NCBI GenBank assembly: GCA_035491895.1
Contig: DATJJY010000124.1
Coordinates: 10,212-74,211 of the forward strand
Direction: 5' to 3'
Source of the DNA: DASTHG01 sp035491895
GTDB lineage: Bacteria; Gemmatimonadota; Gemmatimonadetes; Gemmatimonadales; GWC2-71-9
DNA: 64,000 nucleotides
Made by a program: the position numbers and the translations under genes. The first letter of the stretch is position 1, and each line of letters starts with the position of its first letter. The notes below the pieces were generated by a model. It searched no databases. It was not told the origin of the DNA and saw only the letters and a list, made by a program, of their open reading frames with translations. Positions 41,554 through 50,119 of this stretch are shown here, piece after piece.

Positions 41554-42632
41554 ACGAGCTGCAACGCCGTGCGCGCGACCTCCGTAACGCGATCCCAGCG
41601 CAATGACGCGGCGGCCGTCCCGGCGGCGGAGGCACACGCCACCCACCATGGGATATCGGTGGCGAGTCGTTGCATCGCCTGCGCCACCTCCGCCACCGTG
41701 ACCGAGCCGAGCACGACACCGCCACCACAAAGGAAGTCCGCCATTGGTGTCCCGGGAGGGACCACACTGGGCAGGCCGGCCAGGAGCGCTTCCGCGACCG
41801 GGAGCCCGAGCCCCTCGTATCGCGACGGATATACCAGGGCGACCGCGCGCTGGTACATCTCCGCCAGCTCGCCATCGCTTGCGTGTGGAAGCAAGCGAAC
41901 CTGAGAAGCGACTCCCAACCGATCGACCAGCCCCGCGATCTCCGGCGTCAGGTTCCGAGCGATGATGAAGAGCGGGTGCTGCTGCCGCACGTCGGCTGGA
42001 AGACGGGCGTAGGCTTGCAGCAGGAGTGGCGTGTTCTTGCGAGGATGGGCGCCGACCGCGATGAATCCACTGCGGGCCTCCCGCGGCAGGCCCGGACCCC
42101 GAGTGAGAACAGTGCCGGCTGGCGGCAACGCCACGCTGCGACGCTCGAGCCACGAGAACCGCCGCATCAGATCGTCCCGAACCGCGGCCGAGATCGTCAA
42201 TACGACATCCGCCCGCAGGATCGCGGGTAGGTTGACCAGCCAGCCTTTCACGAGATCCTGCAACGCTGTCCAGCGGGGGACGACGAGGAACGTGAGATCG
42301 TACACGACGAGCGCGTAGCGCACGCCCAGCGGACGCCAGAGCGGCACGCTGTTGGCGAGGCCCAGAAACAGATGCGCGCCCGTTCGGCGCAGCTCCGTCG
42401 TGGCGCGACGCTGAATCCACGGCTCTGCCCGCCCCCGCCCATCGCCTTCCACCCATCGCACCTTTTCGCCTACTCTCGCCTTGATCGATTCGGGGACAGC
42501 CGCGTGGCTCAGCAAAACCCACTCCGCGGGCACTTGCCGCACCAGACCAGTCAGGAATTCGAGGGCGTAGCGCCCGATCCCGGTGAGCGGGTAAGCAAGC
42601 ATGCGCGCATCGACGACAACCGGCCGACTCAC
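41550..42632 (-). CDS. GT4-family glycosyltransferase
   Basis: 360 residues from GTG 42632, which overlaps the asnB stop as GTGA. Starts VSRPVVVDARMLAYPLTGIGRYALEFL, cited in part; further ALVVYDLTFLVVPRW, FIAVGAHPRKNTPLLLQAY and the E-x7-E in YEGLGLPVAEALLAGLPSV. GT-B cytoplasmic enzyme of the mannosyltransferase-like group. Part of a four-gene minus-strand set with asnB, another transferase and a DUF4855-like protein. Confidence 0.9.
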   Translation of the reverse strand: MSRPVVVDARMLAYPLTGIGRYALEFLTGLVRQVPAEWVLLSHAAVPESIKARVGEKVRWVEGDGRGRAEPWIQRRATTELRRTGAHLFLGLANSVPLWRPLGVRYALVVYDLTFLVVPRWTALQDLVKGWLVNLPAILRADVVLTISAAVRDDLMRRFSWLERRSVALPPAGTVLTRGPGLPREARSGFIAVGAHPRKNTPLLLQAYARLPADVRQQHPLFIIARNLTPEIAGLVDRLGVASQVRLLPHASDGELAEMYQRAVALVYPSRYEGLGLPVAEALLAGLPSVVPPGTPMADFLCGGGVVLGSVTVAEVAQAMQRLATDIPWWVACASAAGTAAASLRWDRVTEVARTALQLV

Positions 42633-44563
42633 TGCACGGCGGAGCGAAGCCACGTCTCGAGCACGAACAGTCCGAGCAGCTGGCGGTGCCTCCGGCCAGA
42701 TGCCCGCCTGGCTTCGGCGACGACGTTGCCGAGTTCGCCTGCATTCACGAAGGCCGGGAGGCGGGCCTGGTTTCCCGTGAGGTAGGACGTGGCTTCGCGT
42801 TGCAGCCAGGTGGCATACCAGGTGTCGAGCGGAGTCGTGAAGCCCAGCTTGCGGCCTGTCCGCGCTCGCCACCCCACGAGGGACGAGCGAATCGCACCGG
42901 GCAGCAACGGGGCGACGGATCGACGGTACAGCCACTTGCGCTCGCCCAGACTGGAAATCTTGTAGCGGCTGGGCATCGCATCGAACAACGCAAGCAGCTC
43001 GAGATCGAGAAACGGCACCCGCAACTCCACCGAGGACGCCATGGACATCGCGTCCGCCACCAGCAGGAGGTCGTCGGCCAGGGACAGCCGTGCGTCCACA
43101 CGGAGCAGCGCGTTCACGGAGTCCACTTCGGCATCCTGATCCAGCCAGCGTCGTACCGGCCCGGCCAGGGCGTCGGGGTCGAGATCGAGACCCGTCAGGC
43201 GCACGGCCTCGGCCGGGCTCATGACCGCGAGCAGTTCGGTGAAACGTCGCGAGCGATCCGATTGTCCTGCCATGCGACGCAGGCGCTGCAACCGGTCACC
43301 GGCAGCCAGGCGGTCTGGCGCGAGCTGCAACACCCCGCCCAGACGCCGCGCGAGGGGATACCAGCGCTCGGCGACGTGACGGGGATACCCGCCGAGTGGT
43401 TCATCTGCTCCCTGTCCACTCAGCACGACCTTGCGATCTTGCCGCACCCGTTGACAGAGCAGCCCCACCAGCAGCAGTCCCGAATTGGCGATCGGCTCTC
43501 CCATGCCCTGGATACTCGCCGGCCACGCCGCGAGAAACTCCTGTTCCGATACCGAGCAGGCAATGAGGGGCAGCTCGAGGGCGGCGGCGGAGCGCCGCGC
43601 TTCCTCGAGCTCCGGATTGGCGGAACCGTCCTCCAGCCCGATCGCGAACGCCAGCGGCGGCTCGGGGAGGGCATCCCGCATGCACCGCGAAACCGCGGTT
43701 GAGTCGATGCCCCCGGACAAGAGCGTGCCGAGCGGGACATCGGACATTAACTGGCGCCGAACGGCGGCGTCGAGCCCCGAACGAATCGCCGCTACCCAAT
43801 CGTCCGATGACGACGGGAGAGGGGTCGTGCGGAATCTCGGAGCGAACCGTTCGAATGTCGGTTGTGCCGCGGTCCCATCCAGGCGGCAATAGTGTCCCGG
43901 CGGCACCTTCCATGCGCTCGCGTACACAGTGCCCGGTGAGGGGACGAACCGGTACACGAGAAACTCGGCGAGCGACTCGGACCGCAAGCCGCTCCGCAGC
44001 AATCCGGCCGTGCGCGCCGCGGCCAGCTCGCTCGCGAACCACCGCAGCCCGTCTGTTGCGCCCAAGTACAACGGTTTCGCGCCGACGGGATCGCGAGCCA
44101 GCCACACCGACGGCGCACCAGAAGATCCGCGCCGATCCACCAACGCGAACGCATAGATGCCGTTCAAACGACCCAACATGTCGGGACCCCACGCTTCCCA
44201 CCCGTGGACCAGGACTTCCGTGTCCGACTGCGTTCGGAATTCGTGATCGCGCTCCAGCTCCCGACGCAAGTCCGGAGAATTGTAGATCTCCCCGTTGAAG
44301 ACCACCCACACCGTGCCGTCCTCGTTGCTCATCGGCTGATCGCCGGTGTTCAAGTCGACGATACTCAGGCGCCGATGTCCCAACGCGAGCCGTGTCGATT
44401 CCGGCAGCCCCGCTCGCGGCACCCGCCCTTCCGCCGCACACCGATCGGTCCAAAACCACTCCGCATCTGGACCTCGGTGGGCCAACGCCGCCGTCAAGCG
44501 AGCCGCTGTGGCGGGCACCGCATGGGATTCCTCCGACGCCAGCACCCCGGCGATGCCGCACAT
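42629..44563 (-). CDS. asnB: Asparagine synthase-like glutamine amidotransferase
   Basis: 644 residues. N-terminal glutaminase domain with nucleophile Cys2 (MCGIAGV), HRGPDAEW, GHRRLSIVDL and FNGEIYN; C-terminal synthetase domain with the PP-loop LLSGGIDSTAVSRCM (about 260). In polysaccharide loci such proteins often amidate uronic acids rather than make free asparagine, which would fit the uronate enzymes here; this is inference. It lies 4 bp after an upstream transferase gene and couples to the next one by GTGA. Confidence 0.9.
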   Translation of the reverse strand: MCGIAGVLASEESHAVPATAARLTAALAHRGPDAEWFWTDRCAAEGRVPRAGLPESTRLALGHRRLSIVDLNTGDQPMSNEDGTVWVVFNGEIYNSPDLRRELERDHEFRTQSDTEVLVHGWEAWGPDMLGRLNGIYAFALVDRRGSSGAPSVWLARDPVGAKPLYLGATDGLRWFASELAAARTAGLLRSGLRSESLAEFLVYRFVPSPGTVYASAWKVPPGHYCRLDGTAAQPTFERFAPRFRTTPLPSSSDDWVAAIRSGLDAAVRRQLMSDVPLGTLLSGGIDSTAVSRCMRDALPEPPLAFAIGLEDGSANPELEEARRSAAALELPLIACSVSEQEFLAAWPASIQGMGEPIANSGLLLVGLLCQRVRQDRKVVLSGQGADEPLGGYPRHVAERWYPLARRLGGVLQLAPDRLAAGDRLQRLRRMAGQSDRSRRFTELLAVMSPAEAVRLTGLDLDPDALAGPVRRWLDQDAEVDSVNALLRVDARLSLADDLLLVADAMSMASSVELRVPFLDLELLALFDAMPSRYKISSLGERKWLYRRSVAPLLPGAIRSSLVGWRARTGRKLGFTTPLDTWYATWLQREATSYLTGNQARLPAFVNAGELGNVVAEARRASGRRHRQLLGLFVLETWLRSAVQ

Positions 44564-44567
44564 GGCG

Positions 44568-45590
44568 TTAGTTCCTCCTCGCCGGCCGAACGGCGCGAAA
44601 GATGGTCATCATCCGACCGGCGATCGCCCCACTGGAAAAGGCCTCGATGAAGGGAGCAGGGTTCTCGCGGCGGCGCTCACGCAACACGCGACACACCGCG
44701 TTGGCCACGCTCGCCGCGCTCGGCTCCGCGATGAGGCTCGCCATCGAGAGACGCACCCACTGCCGGACATCGCCGACGTCGGTGCTCACCACCGGCACAC
44801 CGCTGAGTAGGGCTTCCTTTACGACGTTGGGCGAGCCTTCCCACTCCGAGGTCAGAAGACAGCAATCGGCGCTGCGGTAGTAGTCCGGCATCACGCCATG
44901 GGGAACCCGCGCCACCACGCGAAACAGCACGGTGGGAAACTCCGCTCGGACGAGCACCATCGCTGCTTCCGCGAGGGGGAGGCGTTTCCGCGTTTCCTCT
45001 GGTGTATTGGGGAAGATGACGAGCGGGGGATCGAGCGGCAGATCGAGGCGAGTCCGTGCGTCCCGCTGTGGTCCCGGCGCGAAGCGCGAGTGATCCACAC
45101 CGTACGGGATCACCCTGGCTCGCTCTCGCAGTCCCTTCCCCCAAAGACGGCGTCGCATTTCCTCGCTCTGCACGCATACGGCTGCCGCATGTCGAGCCGC
45201 CCACTGGGTCAGGAAGACCCCCAGGCGGCTGCGCACGGTGATGCCGCCGCGCCCATCGGGCGTCCCCAGGACGTCATCGCCAGCAAGGGACAGCACGACA
45301 GGCGCGGGCTGCCAGATCGCGATCCACCCCATCAGACCGTAGAACGCGAAGACGACGTCCGCATCCCATGACCGGACCGCCTCCCGCAACGGGCCGATTG
45401 CGGCTGCGTATTTCCCCGCTTGGCGGTCACCGCGGACGTGAAAGACGCGAACCGCGCTGCCCCGGGCGGACAGCGCCTCCACCTGCGCCTGGACGAAAGC
45501 TCCCCGTGCGGGGTCGCCCGCGGTGGGATACATGTTCGTCGCAACGAGGATCCGCGGCGAGTCGCTCTCGCCCGGGCTACCGCCCGTCAT
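44568..45590 (-). CDS. GT4-family glycosyltransferase
   Basis: 340 residues. Blocks RILVATNMYPTAGDPARGAFV near the N-terminus (shown in part), RARVIPYGVDHSRFAPG, and the C-terminal DCCLLTSEWEGSPNVVKEAL with the E-x7-E motif in WEGSPNVVKEAL. GT-B fold, probably adds a sugar to the lipid-linked repeat. Overlaps the preceding DUF4855-like gene by 14 bp. Confidence 0.88.
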   Translation of the reverse strand: MTGGSPGESDSPRILVATNMYPTAGDPARGAFVQAQVEALSARGSAVRVFHVRGDRQAGKYAAAIGPLREAVRSWDADVVFAFYGLMGWIAIWQPAPVVLSLAGDDVLGTPDGRGGITVRSRLGVFLTQWAARHAAAVCVQSEEMRRRLWGKGLRERARVIPYGVDHSRFAPGPQRDARTRLDLPLDPPLVIFPNTPEETRKRLPLAEAAMVLVRAEFPTVLFRVVARVPHGVMPDYYRSADCCLLTSEWEGSPNVVKEALLSGVPVVSTDVGDVRQWVRLSMASLIAEPSAASVANAVCRVLRERRRENPAPFIEAFSSGAIAGRMMTIFRAVRPARRN

Positions 45591-46632
45591 GCCGCGTGAG
45601 CGCGCGAACCAATCGAGCGTAGGTCATGCGGTCGCGAGGATCGGCGCTGCGCGACAGGCGAATCAGAGCCCCCTGTCCGTCGTAGAGCGCGATCGATCGT
45701 CCCGCAAAGATCGTGTCTTCCAACATGCGGAGATAGGGATCGAGTCGCCCGCAGTAGCGAGTGTCGGTGAAGAGCCGCGAATTGAACTCGACCTCGATAC
45801 CCAGCCCTTCGGATCGCGCGCGGCTCGCGGCCGAATCCACGCGGCCCGGCATCACGCTGAGATTGAAGAAGTAGTTGGGTTGGAGCCAGGCCTCGTCAAA
45901 CCCCAGCTCGCGCCATCGCGCCTCCCCGGGAGCCGTGTAGAAAGGAATCCAGAGAAAGCGCAACCGGTCGCGGTGTACCCATTCTGCGACACCGACCACA
46001 ACCTCTTGATCGGCCGGCGAAACGCTCTCGCTCAGCCAATAGAACCCATCGAGTCTCAGGTGCCGAAATCGAGCCTGCGCGAATTGCTGGGCGCCGGCGT
46101 CAACGTACGCGCCGGCTGCCGCGATGCGCCCGGTTGCGGAGCGGTAAGAGTAAGTGGCCCCCGCAAACACGAGCGAGTCCGACCTCGGTTCCGGATACGG
46201 GATCATGATGGCCACCGGAATTGCCGCCCCCAACGCACCCGCTGTGGACTCGACCACACTCGCGGCCGAGTCGAGGCGCGCCATGGCGCCGCCTGGTCCG
46301 ATGATCGAATCCAGGTACTCCCGCCAGTCCGCACCGGTGGCAGGCGTTCCACCGATCCATGTCGTGAAGGTGTGTCCGGAGGCCGCGTACAGCTGCAGGA
46401 AGATCACGCCGGTACTCAACCATGACGTGACGCGGCCGGTCGAGTCGACCCCTCCGAGCAACCGGACGAAGTCGTCGACGCTGTACGGCGTTCCCATTCC
46501 GCCTTTGGCGGTCCCCGGATAGGCGAGGATCCAATGTGTTGGGGGAACGGCACTGTCGGAGGAAATGGCAAAGACGGGAGCCGAAAGCGTCAACGCACCG
46601 ACGATGGCTGGTACCGCGAGGTGGCGCATCAT
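45577..46632 (-). CDS. Secreted DUF4855-like protein
   Basis: 351 residues with a signal peptide (hydrophobic 5-20, cleavage near VFAIS). The text resembles DUF4855: FLQLYAASGHTFTTWIG, IPVAIMIPYPEP, LDGFYWLSESVSPAD, FLWIPFYTAPGEARWRELGF, AWLQPNYFFN, LGIEVEFNSRLF. The pattern of Trp/Tyr/Glu residues on a TIM-barrel-like frame suggests a carbohydrate-active enzyme, for example a polymer lyase or hydrolase, but activity is not established. Divergent from the next transferase by a 48-bp spacer. Confidence 0.7.
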   Translation of the reverse strand: MMRHLAVPAIVGALTLSAPVFAISSDSAVPPTHWILAYPGTAKGGMGTPYSVDDFVRLLGGVDSTGRVTSWLSTGVIFLQLYAASGHTFTTWIGGTPATGADWREYLDSIIGPGGAMARLDSAASVVESTAGALGAAIPVAIMIPYPEPRSDSLVFAGATYSYRSATGRIAAAGAYVDAGAQQFAQARFRHLRLDGFYWLSESVSPADQEVVVGVAEWVHRDRLRFLWIPFYTAPGEARWRELGFDEAWLQPNYFFNLSVMPGRVDSAASRARSEGLGIEVEFNSRLFTDTRYCGRLDPYLRMLEDTIFAGRSIALYDGQGALIRLSRSADPRDRMTYARLVRALTRHDGR

Positions 46633-46680
46633 GCAGAGAGGAACTTACGCGATCCCGGCGAAGGACTCCAGCGTGGACGT

Positions 46681-47898
46681 ATGTTTCAGTCAATGACGGC
46701 GACCCAGCAGGTGGAAATCGTCCACCTCGCCCACACGTACTTCCCGTCGGACGTCCGGGTGAAGCGGGAAGCCATGGCCGCCGCAGTGACTGGCCGTGCT
46801 GTCGCCGTCGTGGCCCTTCGCGGCGCCGGTGAAGCGACAGAGGAGGTCATCGGACCACTCCATGTCCTCCGCCTGCCCGGCGCGAAGAGCCGAGGCGGGC
46901 CGGTCCGCTACCTCTCCGAGTACCTCGCCTTCGTGTGGCGCTGCCGGCGCCTCCTCGCGACCGATGCACGCCTTCAACGCGTACGCATCGTCCACGTCCA
47001 CACCCTCCCCGACTTCCTCGTGTGGGCCGCCACGCCGGCCCGGCGGCGGGGTGCGCGCGTCATCCTCGATTTGCACGAAATCTTCCCAGAGTTCGTACTC
47101 GCCAAGTACCCGGGCCTTGTCGGCCGGGTGGTCTATTCGATCGCACGCCTGATCGAGCGAAAGGCTCGGCGCCGGGCAGACGTGACTGTCACAGTCAACC
47201 GTCCGATCGCGGAGTTGCTCGCTACCCGCGAGCCCGGCCGACGCGGTGGGGAACGCATCGTCCTCGTGCACAACTCGGCGGATCCCGGCGAGCTGGGCCC
47301 GCTCCGCGTGCCCGATGGTCGCAAGCCAACCGATGGTCGCCTCGCCCTCATCTATCACGGGACACTCACCCATCTCTACGGACTCGATATCGCGATCAGG
47401 GGGATGGCGCGCGCCATTCGAGAGGGTGTGCAGGCGCACTTCACCATTCTCGGCGATGGTCCGGAGCGAAATGCCCTGTTGCGGTTGGTGGTGGACCTCG
47501 GGGTCGGCGGCGCAGTCACGTTCGAGGACCCGATCCCCGCAAAGGCCCTGCGGGAACGGCTCACCAACGCCGACGCTGGTGTCGTTCCCACGCGCCTCGA
47601 CGCCATGACCCGCTACTCTCTGTCCAACAAGCTGCTGGAGTACGTGCACCTCGGCGTGCCGGTTCTGGCCGCGAGTCTGCCGAGCTATGCGGCGTATCTG
47701 CGCAGCGACGCGGCGTGGTTCTGGACGCCGGGGGATCCGGCAAGCCTCGCCCGGACGGTCGCCCGATTCGCCGGGGCGAGCGCCGAGGAGCGTCGCGCCC
47801 GCGCGGCACAGGCACAGGCGGACGTGAAGGACATCTCGTGGGATCGAGAGCGGGATCGTCTGATCGGGACCTACGAACGGCTGCTCGCGGACGGCTAG
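46681..47898 (+). CDS. GT4-family glycosyltransferase
   Basis: 405 residues from ATG 46681 (ATG 46693 is the alternative). Starts EIVHLAHTYFPSDVRVKREAMA after a short leader; later VILDLHEIFPEFVLAKYPGL, LALIYHGTLTHLYGLDIAIRG (in part), FTILGDGPERNALLRL and SLSNKLLEYVHLGVPVLAA. Members with DLHE in this position often act in capsule synthesis. Ends with CTAG, shared with the stop of the convergent 2-epimerase gene. Confidence 0.88.
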   Translation: MFQSMTATQQVEIVHLAHTYFPSDVRVKREAMAAAVTGRAVAVVALRGAGEATEEVIGPLHVLRLPGAKSRGGPVRYLSEYLAFVWRCRRLLATDARLQRVRIVHVHTLPDFLVWAATPARRRGARVILDLHEIFPEFVLAKYPGLVGRVVYSIARLIERKARRRADVTVTVNRPIAELLATREPGRRGGERIVLVHNSADPGELGPLRVPDGRKPTDGRLALIYHGTLTHLYGLDIAIRGMARAIREGVQAHFTILGDGPERNALLRLVVDLGVGGAVTFEDPIPAKALRERLTNADAGVVPTRLDAMTRYSLSNKLLEYVHLGVPVLAASLPSYAAYLRSDAAWFWTPGDPASLARTVARFAGASAEERRARAAQAQADVKDISWDRERDRLIGTYERLLADG

Positions 47899-48965
47899 GC
47901 GCCCGCGAGTCGCGCGGCGATGCGCCGCGCCGCACCGCCATCGCCGTATACGCTGCGATCCCAATTCGTCGCCCGTATCTGCGCCGCCGCGATTTCGGCA
48001 CCAAGCCGGGACGCCGCTTCCGGCGGCACGAGGCGATTAGCGCCTCGCTCCACCGTCTCCACCCATTCCGTCTCCTCCCGCACCGTAATGCACGGTCGGC
48101 CGAGCCAGTAGGCTTCGCGTTGCAATCCACCAGAGTCGGTCACCACGACGGCGGCCCGCTGAGCCAGCGCCAGACTCTCGAGGTAGCCGATCGGCCCCGA
48201 ACGATGGATCCGGTCCCCCAAGCGGATGTCGCTTCGGTCCAACGCAGCCCCCGTCCTCGGGTGCGCGAGCAACAGGACCGGCAGCGGCGAGCGGGAGAGG
48301 CCATCCATCACGTGACGCAGTCGCCCGGGCGCGTCCACCAGCTCGGCCCGGTGGAGCGTGCAGTAGACGAATTCCCCACCCCAGCTCGCCTGGTACCCGG
48401 CGACGGAGTCGACCGGCGGAGCCAGCGGGAGCGCGCGACAGAGCACATCGTACGCAACGTCACCGCTTTCGGTCACCTCCGCATCAGGATGCTCGCGCCG
48501 CAGCGTGTCCGCAACGCGTGCGCAGGGCGCGAATAGCCAGTGCGCCATAGCGTCCACCATGCGTCGGTTGATTTCCTCCGCCATCAGACGATCCGACGAC
48601 CGCAGCCCGGCCTCGACGTGAGCGACTGGCACGCGGTGTTTGGCCGCGGCGAGCGCACACGCCAGCGTCGTGTTGGTGTCCCCGATTACGACCGCGAGCC
48701 GCACCGGATTCGTCTTCAGCCACGCCTCGCACGCCGTCAAGAGCGCCGCGGTCTGCGCGGCGTGCGTGCCCGCACCGACGTCGAGAAAGGCGTCCGGCGC
48801 GCGCACGGCGAGTTGATCGTAATGCACCTGATGCATCTGATAGTCGTAGTGCTGCCCCGAGTCGATCGCCAGAACGGGGCCGATGCCGGCGAGCGCCTCT
48901 CGCAGGATGCTCGCCTTGATGACCTCTGGACGCGTGCCGAAGAACAGCGCCACCGGCGCCGTCAT
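47895..48965 (-). CDS. UDP-N-acetylglucosamine 2-epimerase (non-hydrolysing), WecB/WbpI-like
   Basis: 356 residues. Family features: FFGTRPEVIKASIL at the N-terminus, VIGDTNTTLACALAA, HVEAGLRSSDRLMAEEINRR (in part), YCTLHRAELVD, VTDSGGLQREAYWLG and VREETEWVE, with the catalytic Asp/Glu/His positions intact. Either makes UDP-ManNAc or, as WbpI does, epimerises UDP-GlcNAc3NAcA to UDP-ManNAc3NAcA. The presence of an aminotransferase, acetyltransferase and oxidoreductase in the locus favours the second. Coupled to the upstream aminotransferase by ATGA. Confidence 0.88.
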   Translation of the reverse strand: MTAPVALFFGTRPEVIKASILREALAGIGPVLAIDSGQHYDYQMHQVHYDQLAVRAPDAFLDVGAGTHAAQTAALLTACEAWLKTNPVRLAVVIGDTNTTLACALAAAKHRVPVAHVEAGLRSSDRLMAEEINRRMVDAMAHWLFAPCARVADTLRREHPDAEVTESGDVAYDVLCRALPLAPPVDSVAGYQASWGGEFVYCTLHRAELVDAPGRLRHVMDGLSRSPLPVLLLAHPRTGAALDRSDIRLGDRIHRSGPIGYLESLALAQRAAVVVTDSGGLQREAYWLGRPCITVREETEWVETVERGANRLVPPEAASRLGAEIAAAQIRATNWDRSVYGDGGAARRIAARLAGA

Positions 48966-50098
48966 GACCGGTAGAATTCGCGGATGGCGTCGGCGACGAT
49001 GCCGATCTGGTCGGCGGTGAGCTCGGGGAACATCGGCAACGACAGAATATCTCGCGCTGCCGCTTCCGTGACCGGGAATGATCCCGCGCCGAGACCGAGC
49101 CCGGAATATGCAGCCTGGAGGTGCAGCGGCACCGGGTAGTGCAGTCCGGTTCCGATCCCGCGCGCTGCGAGATGCTGCTGCAGGGCGTCGCGCCGTTCCG
49201 CCCGGATGACGAACAAGTGATACACGTGGACCGCCCCGGGGCGTTCGACGGGGAGGCGGACCCCCGGCACGTCGACCAAGGCTTTGCGATACAGCTCAGC
49301 GGCCCGGCGCCGGGCGGCATTCCATTCGGAGAGGTGGCGCAGCTTGATACGGAGAAACGCCGCCTGGATGGCGTCCATCCGCCCGTTGTACCCTTCCGTT
49401 TCGTGCACGTACTTGCTCGACTGACCGTGTTCCCGCAGCCGTCGGACGGTCGCGCGGTGCGCCTCGGATGGCGCCACCACGGCGCCGCCTTCCCCACAGG
49501 CGCCGAGATTCTTCCCGGGATAGAAGCTGAATGCCCCCAACGCACCCTGCGTCCCCGCGTGACGCCCCTGGTCACTCGCACCATGGGCTTGGGCGGCGTC
49601 CTCGACGATCCACAATCCGCGCTGAGCAGCCAGGTCGAGCAGCGGAGCCATCTCCGCCATCTGGCCATAGAGGTGCACGGGTACGATGCCCACCGTGCGC
49701 GGACCCACGGCGGCGGCAGCGGCCTCGGGATCGATCGTCAGCGTGTCTTCCCGAACCTCGACGAACCGGATCGTGGCGCCCGCTTGCGATAACGCCTCAG
49801 TCGTCGCGATGAAGGTGTTGGGAACTGTGATGACTTCGTCACCGGGGCGGACCCCGAGCGCCTGATACGCAAAGCGCAGGGCGTCGGTGCCACTGTTGAC
49901 CGCCACTGCGCCGGGACTTCCGATGAACGCCGCGAACTCCCGCTCGAACGCCGCTACCTCCACCCCGCCCACGAAGCTCGCGCTCTCCAAAGCTCGCCGG
50001 AACGCCGTGACGAGCTCAGCCTCCAGTGCCCGGTGGGGAGCGACGAGGTCGAGAAATGGAACGGTGGTCTTCGGAGCGGCCGTTAGCGATCGAGGCAT
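48962..50098 (-). CDS. DegT/DnrJ/EryC1/StrS sugar aminotransferase (WbpE-like)
   Basis: 378-residue PLP enzyme. PFLDLVAPHRALEAEL at the N-terminus, AVNSGTDALRFAYQALGV (in part), VPNTFIATTEALSQAGA, VEDAAQAHGA and the PLP lysine in FYPGKNLGACGEGG (Lys196); later GYNGRMDAIQAAFLRIKL. In the UDP-ManNAc3NAcA pathway WbpE aminates the 3-keto sugar using glutamate. This assignment rests on family and on the three partner genes in the locus. Confidence 0.88.
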   Translation of the reverse strand: MPRSLTAAPKTTVPFLDLVAPHRALEAELVTAFRRALESASFVGGVEVAAFEREFAAFIGSPGAVAVNSGTDALRFAYQALGVRPGDEVITVPNTFIATTEALSQAGATIRFVEVREDTLTIDPEAAAAAVGPRTVGIVPVHLYGQMAEMAPLLDLAAQRGLWIVEDAAQAHGASDQGRHAGTQGALGAFSFYPGKNLGACGEGGAVVAPSEAHRATVRRLREHGQSSKYVHETEGYNGRMDAIQAAFLRIKLRHLSEWNAARRRAAELYRKALVDVPGVRLPVERPGAVHVYHLFVIRAERRDALQQHLAARGIGTGLHYPVPLHLQAAYSGLGLGAGSFPVTEAAARDILSLPMFPELTADQIGIVADAIREFYRS

Positions 50099-50119
50099 TC
50101 GGTCCGGGCTGCGTCCCCA

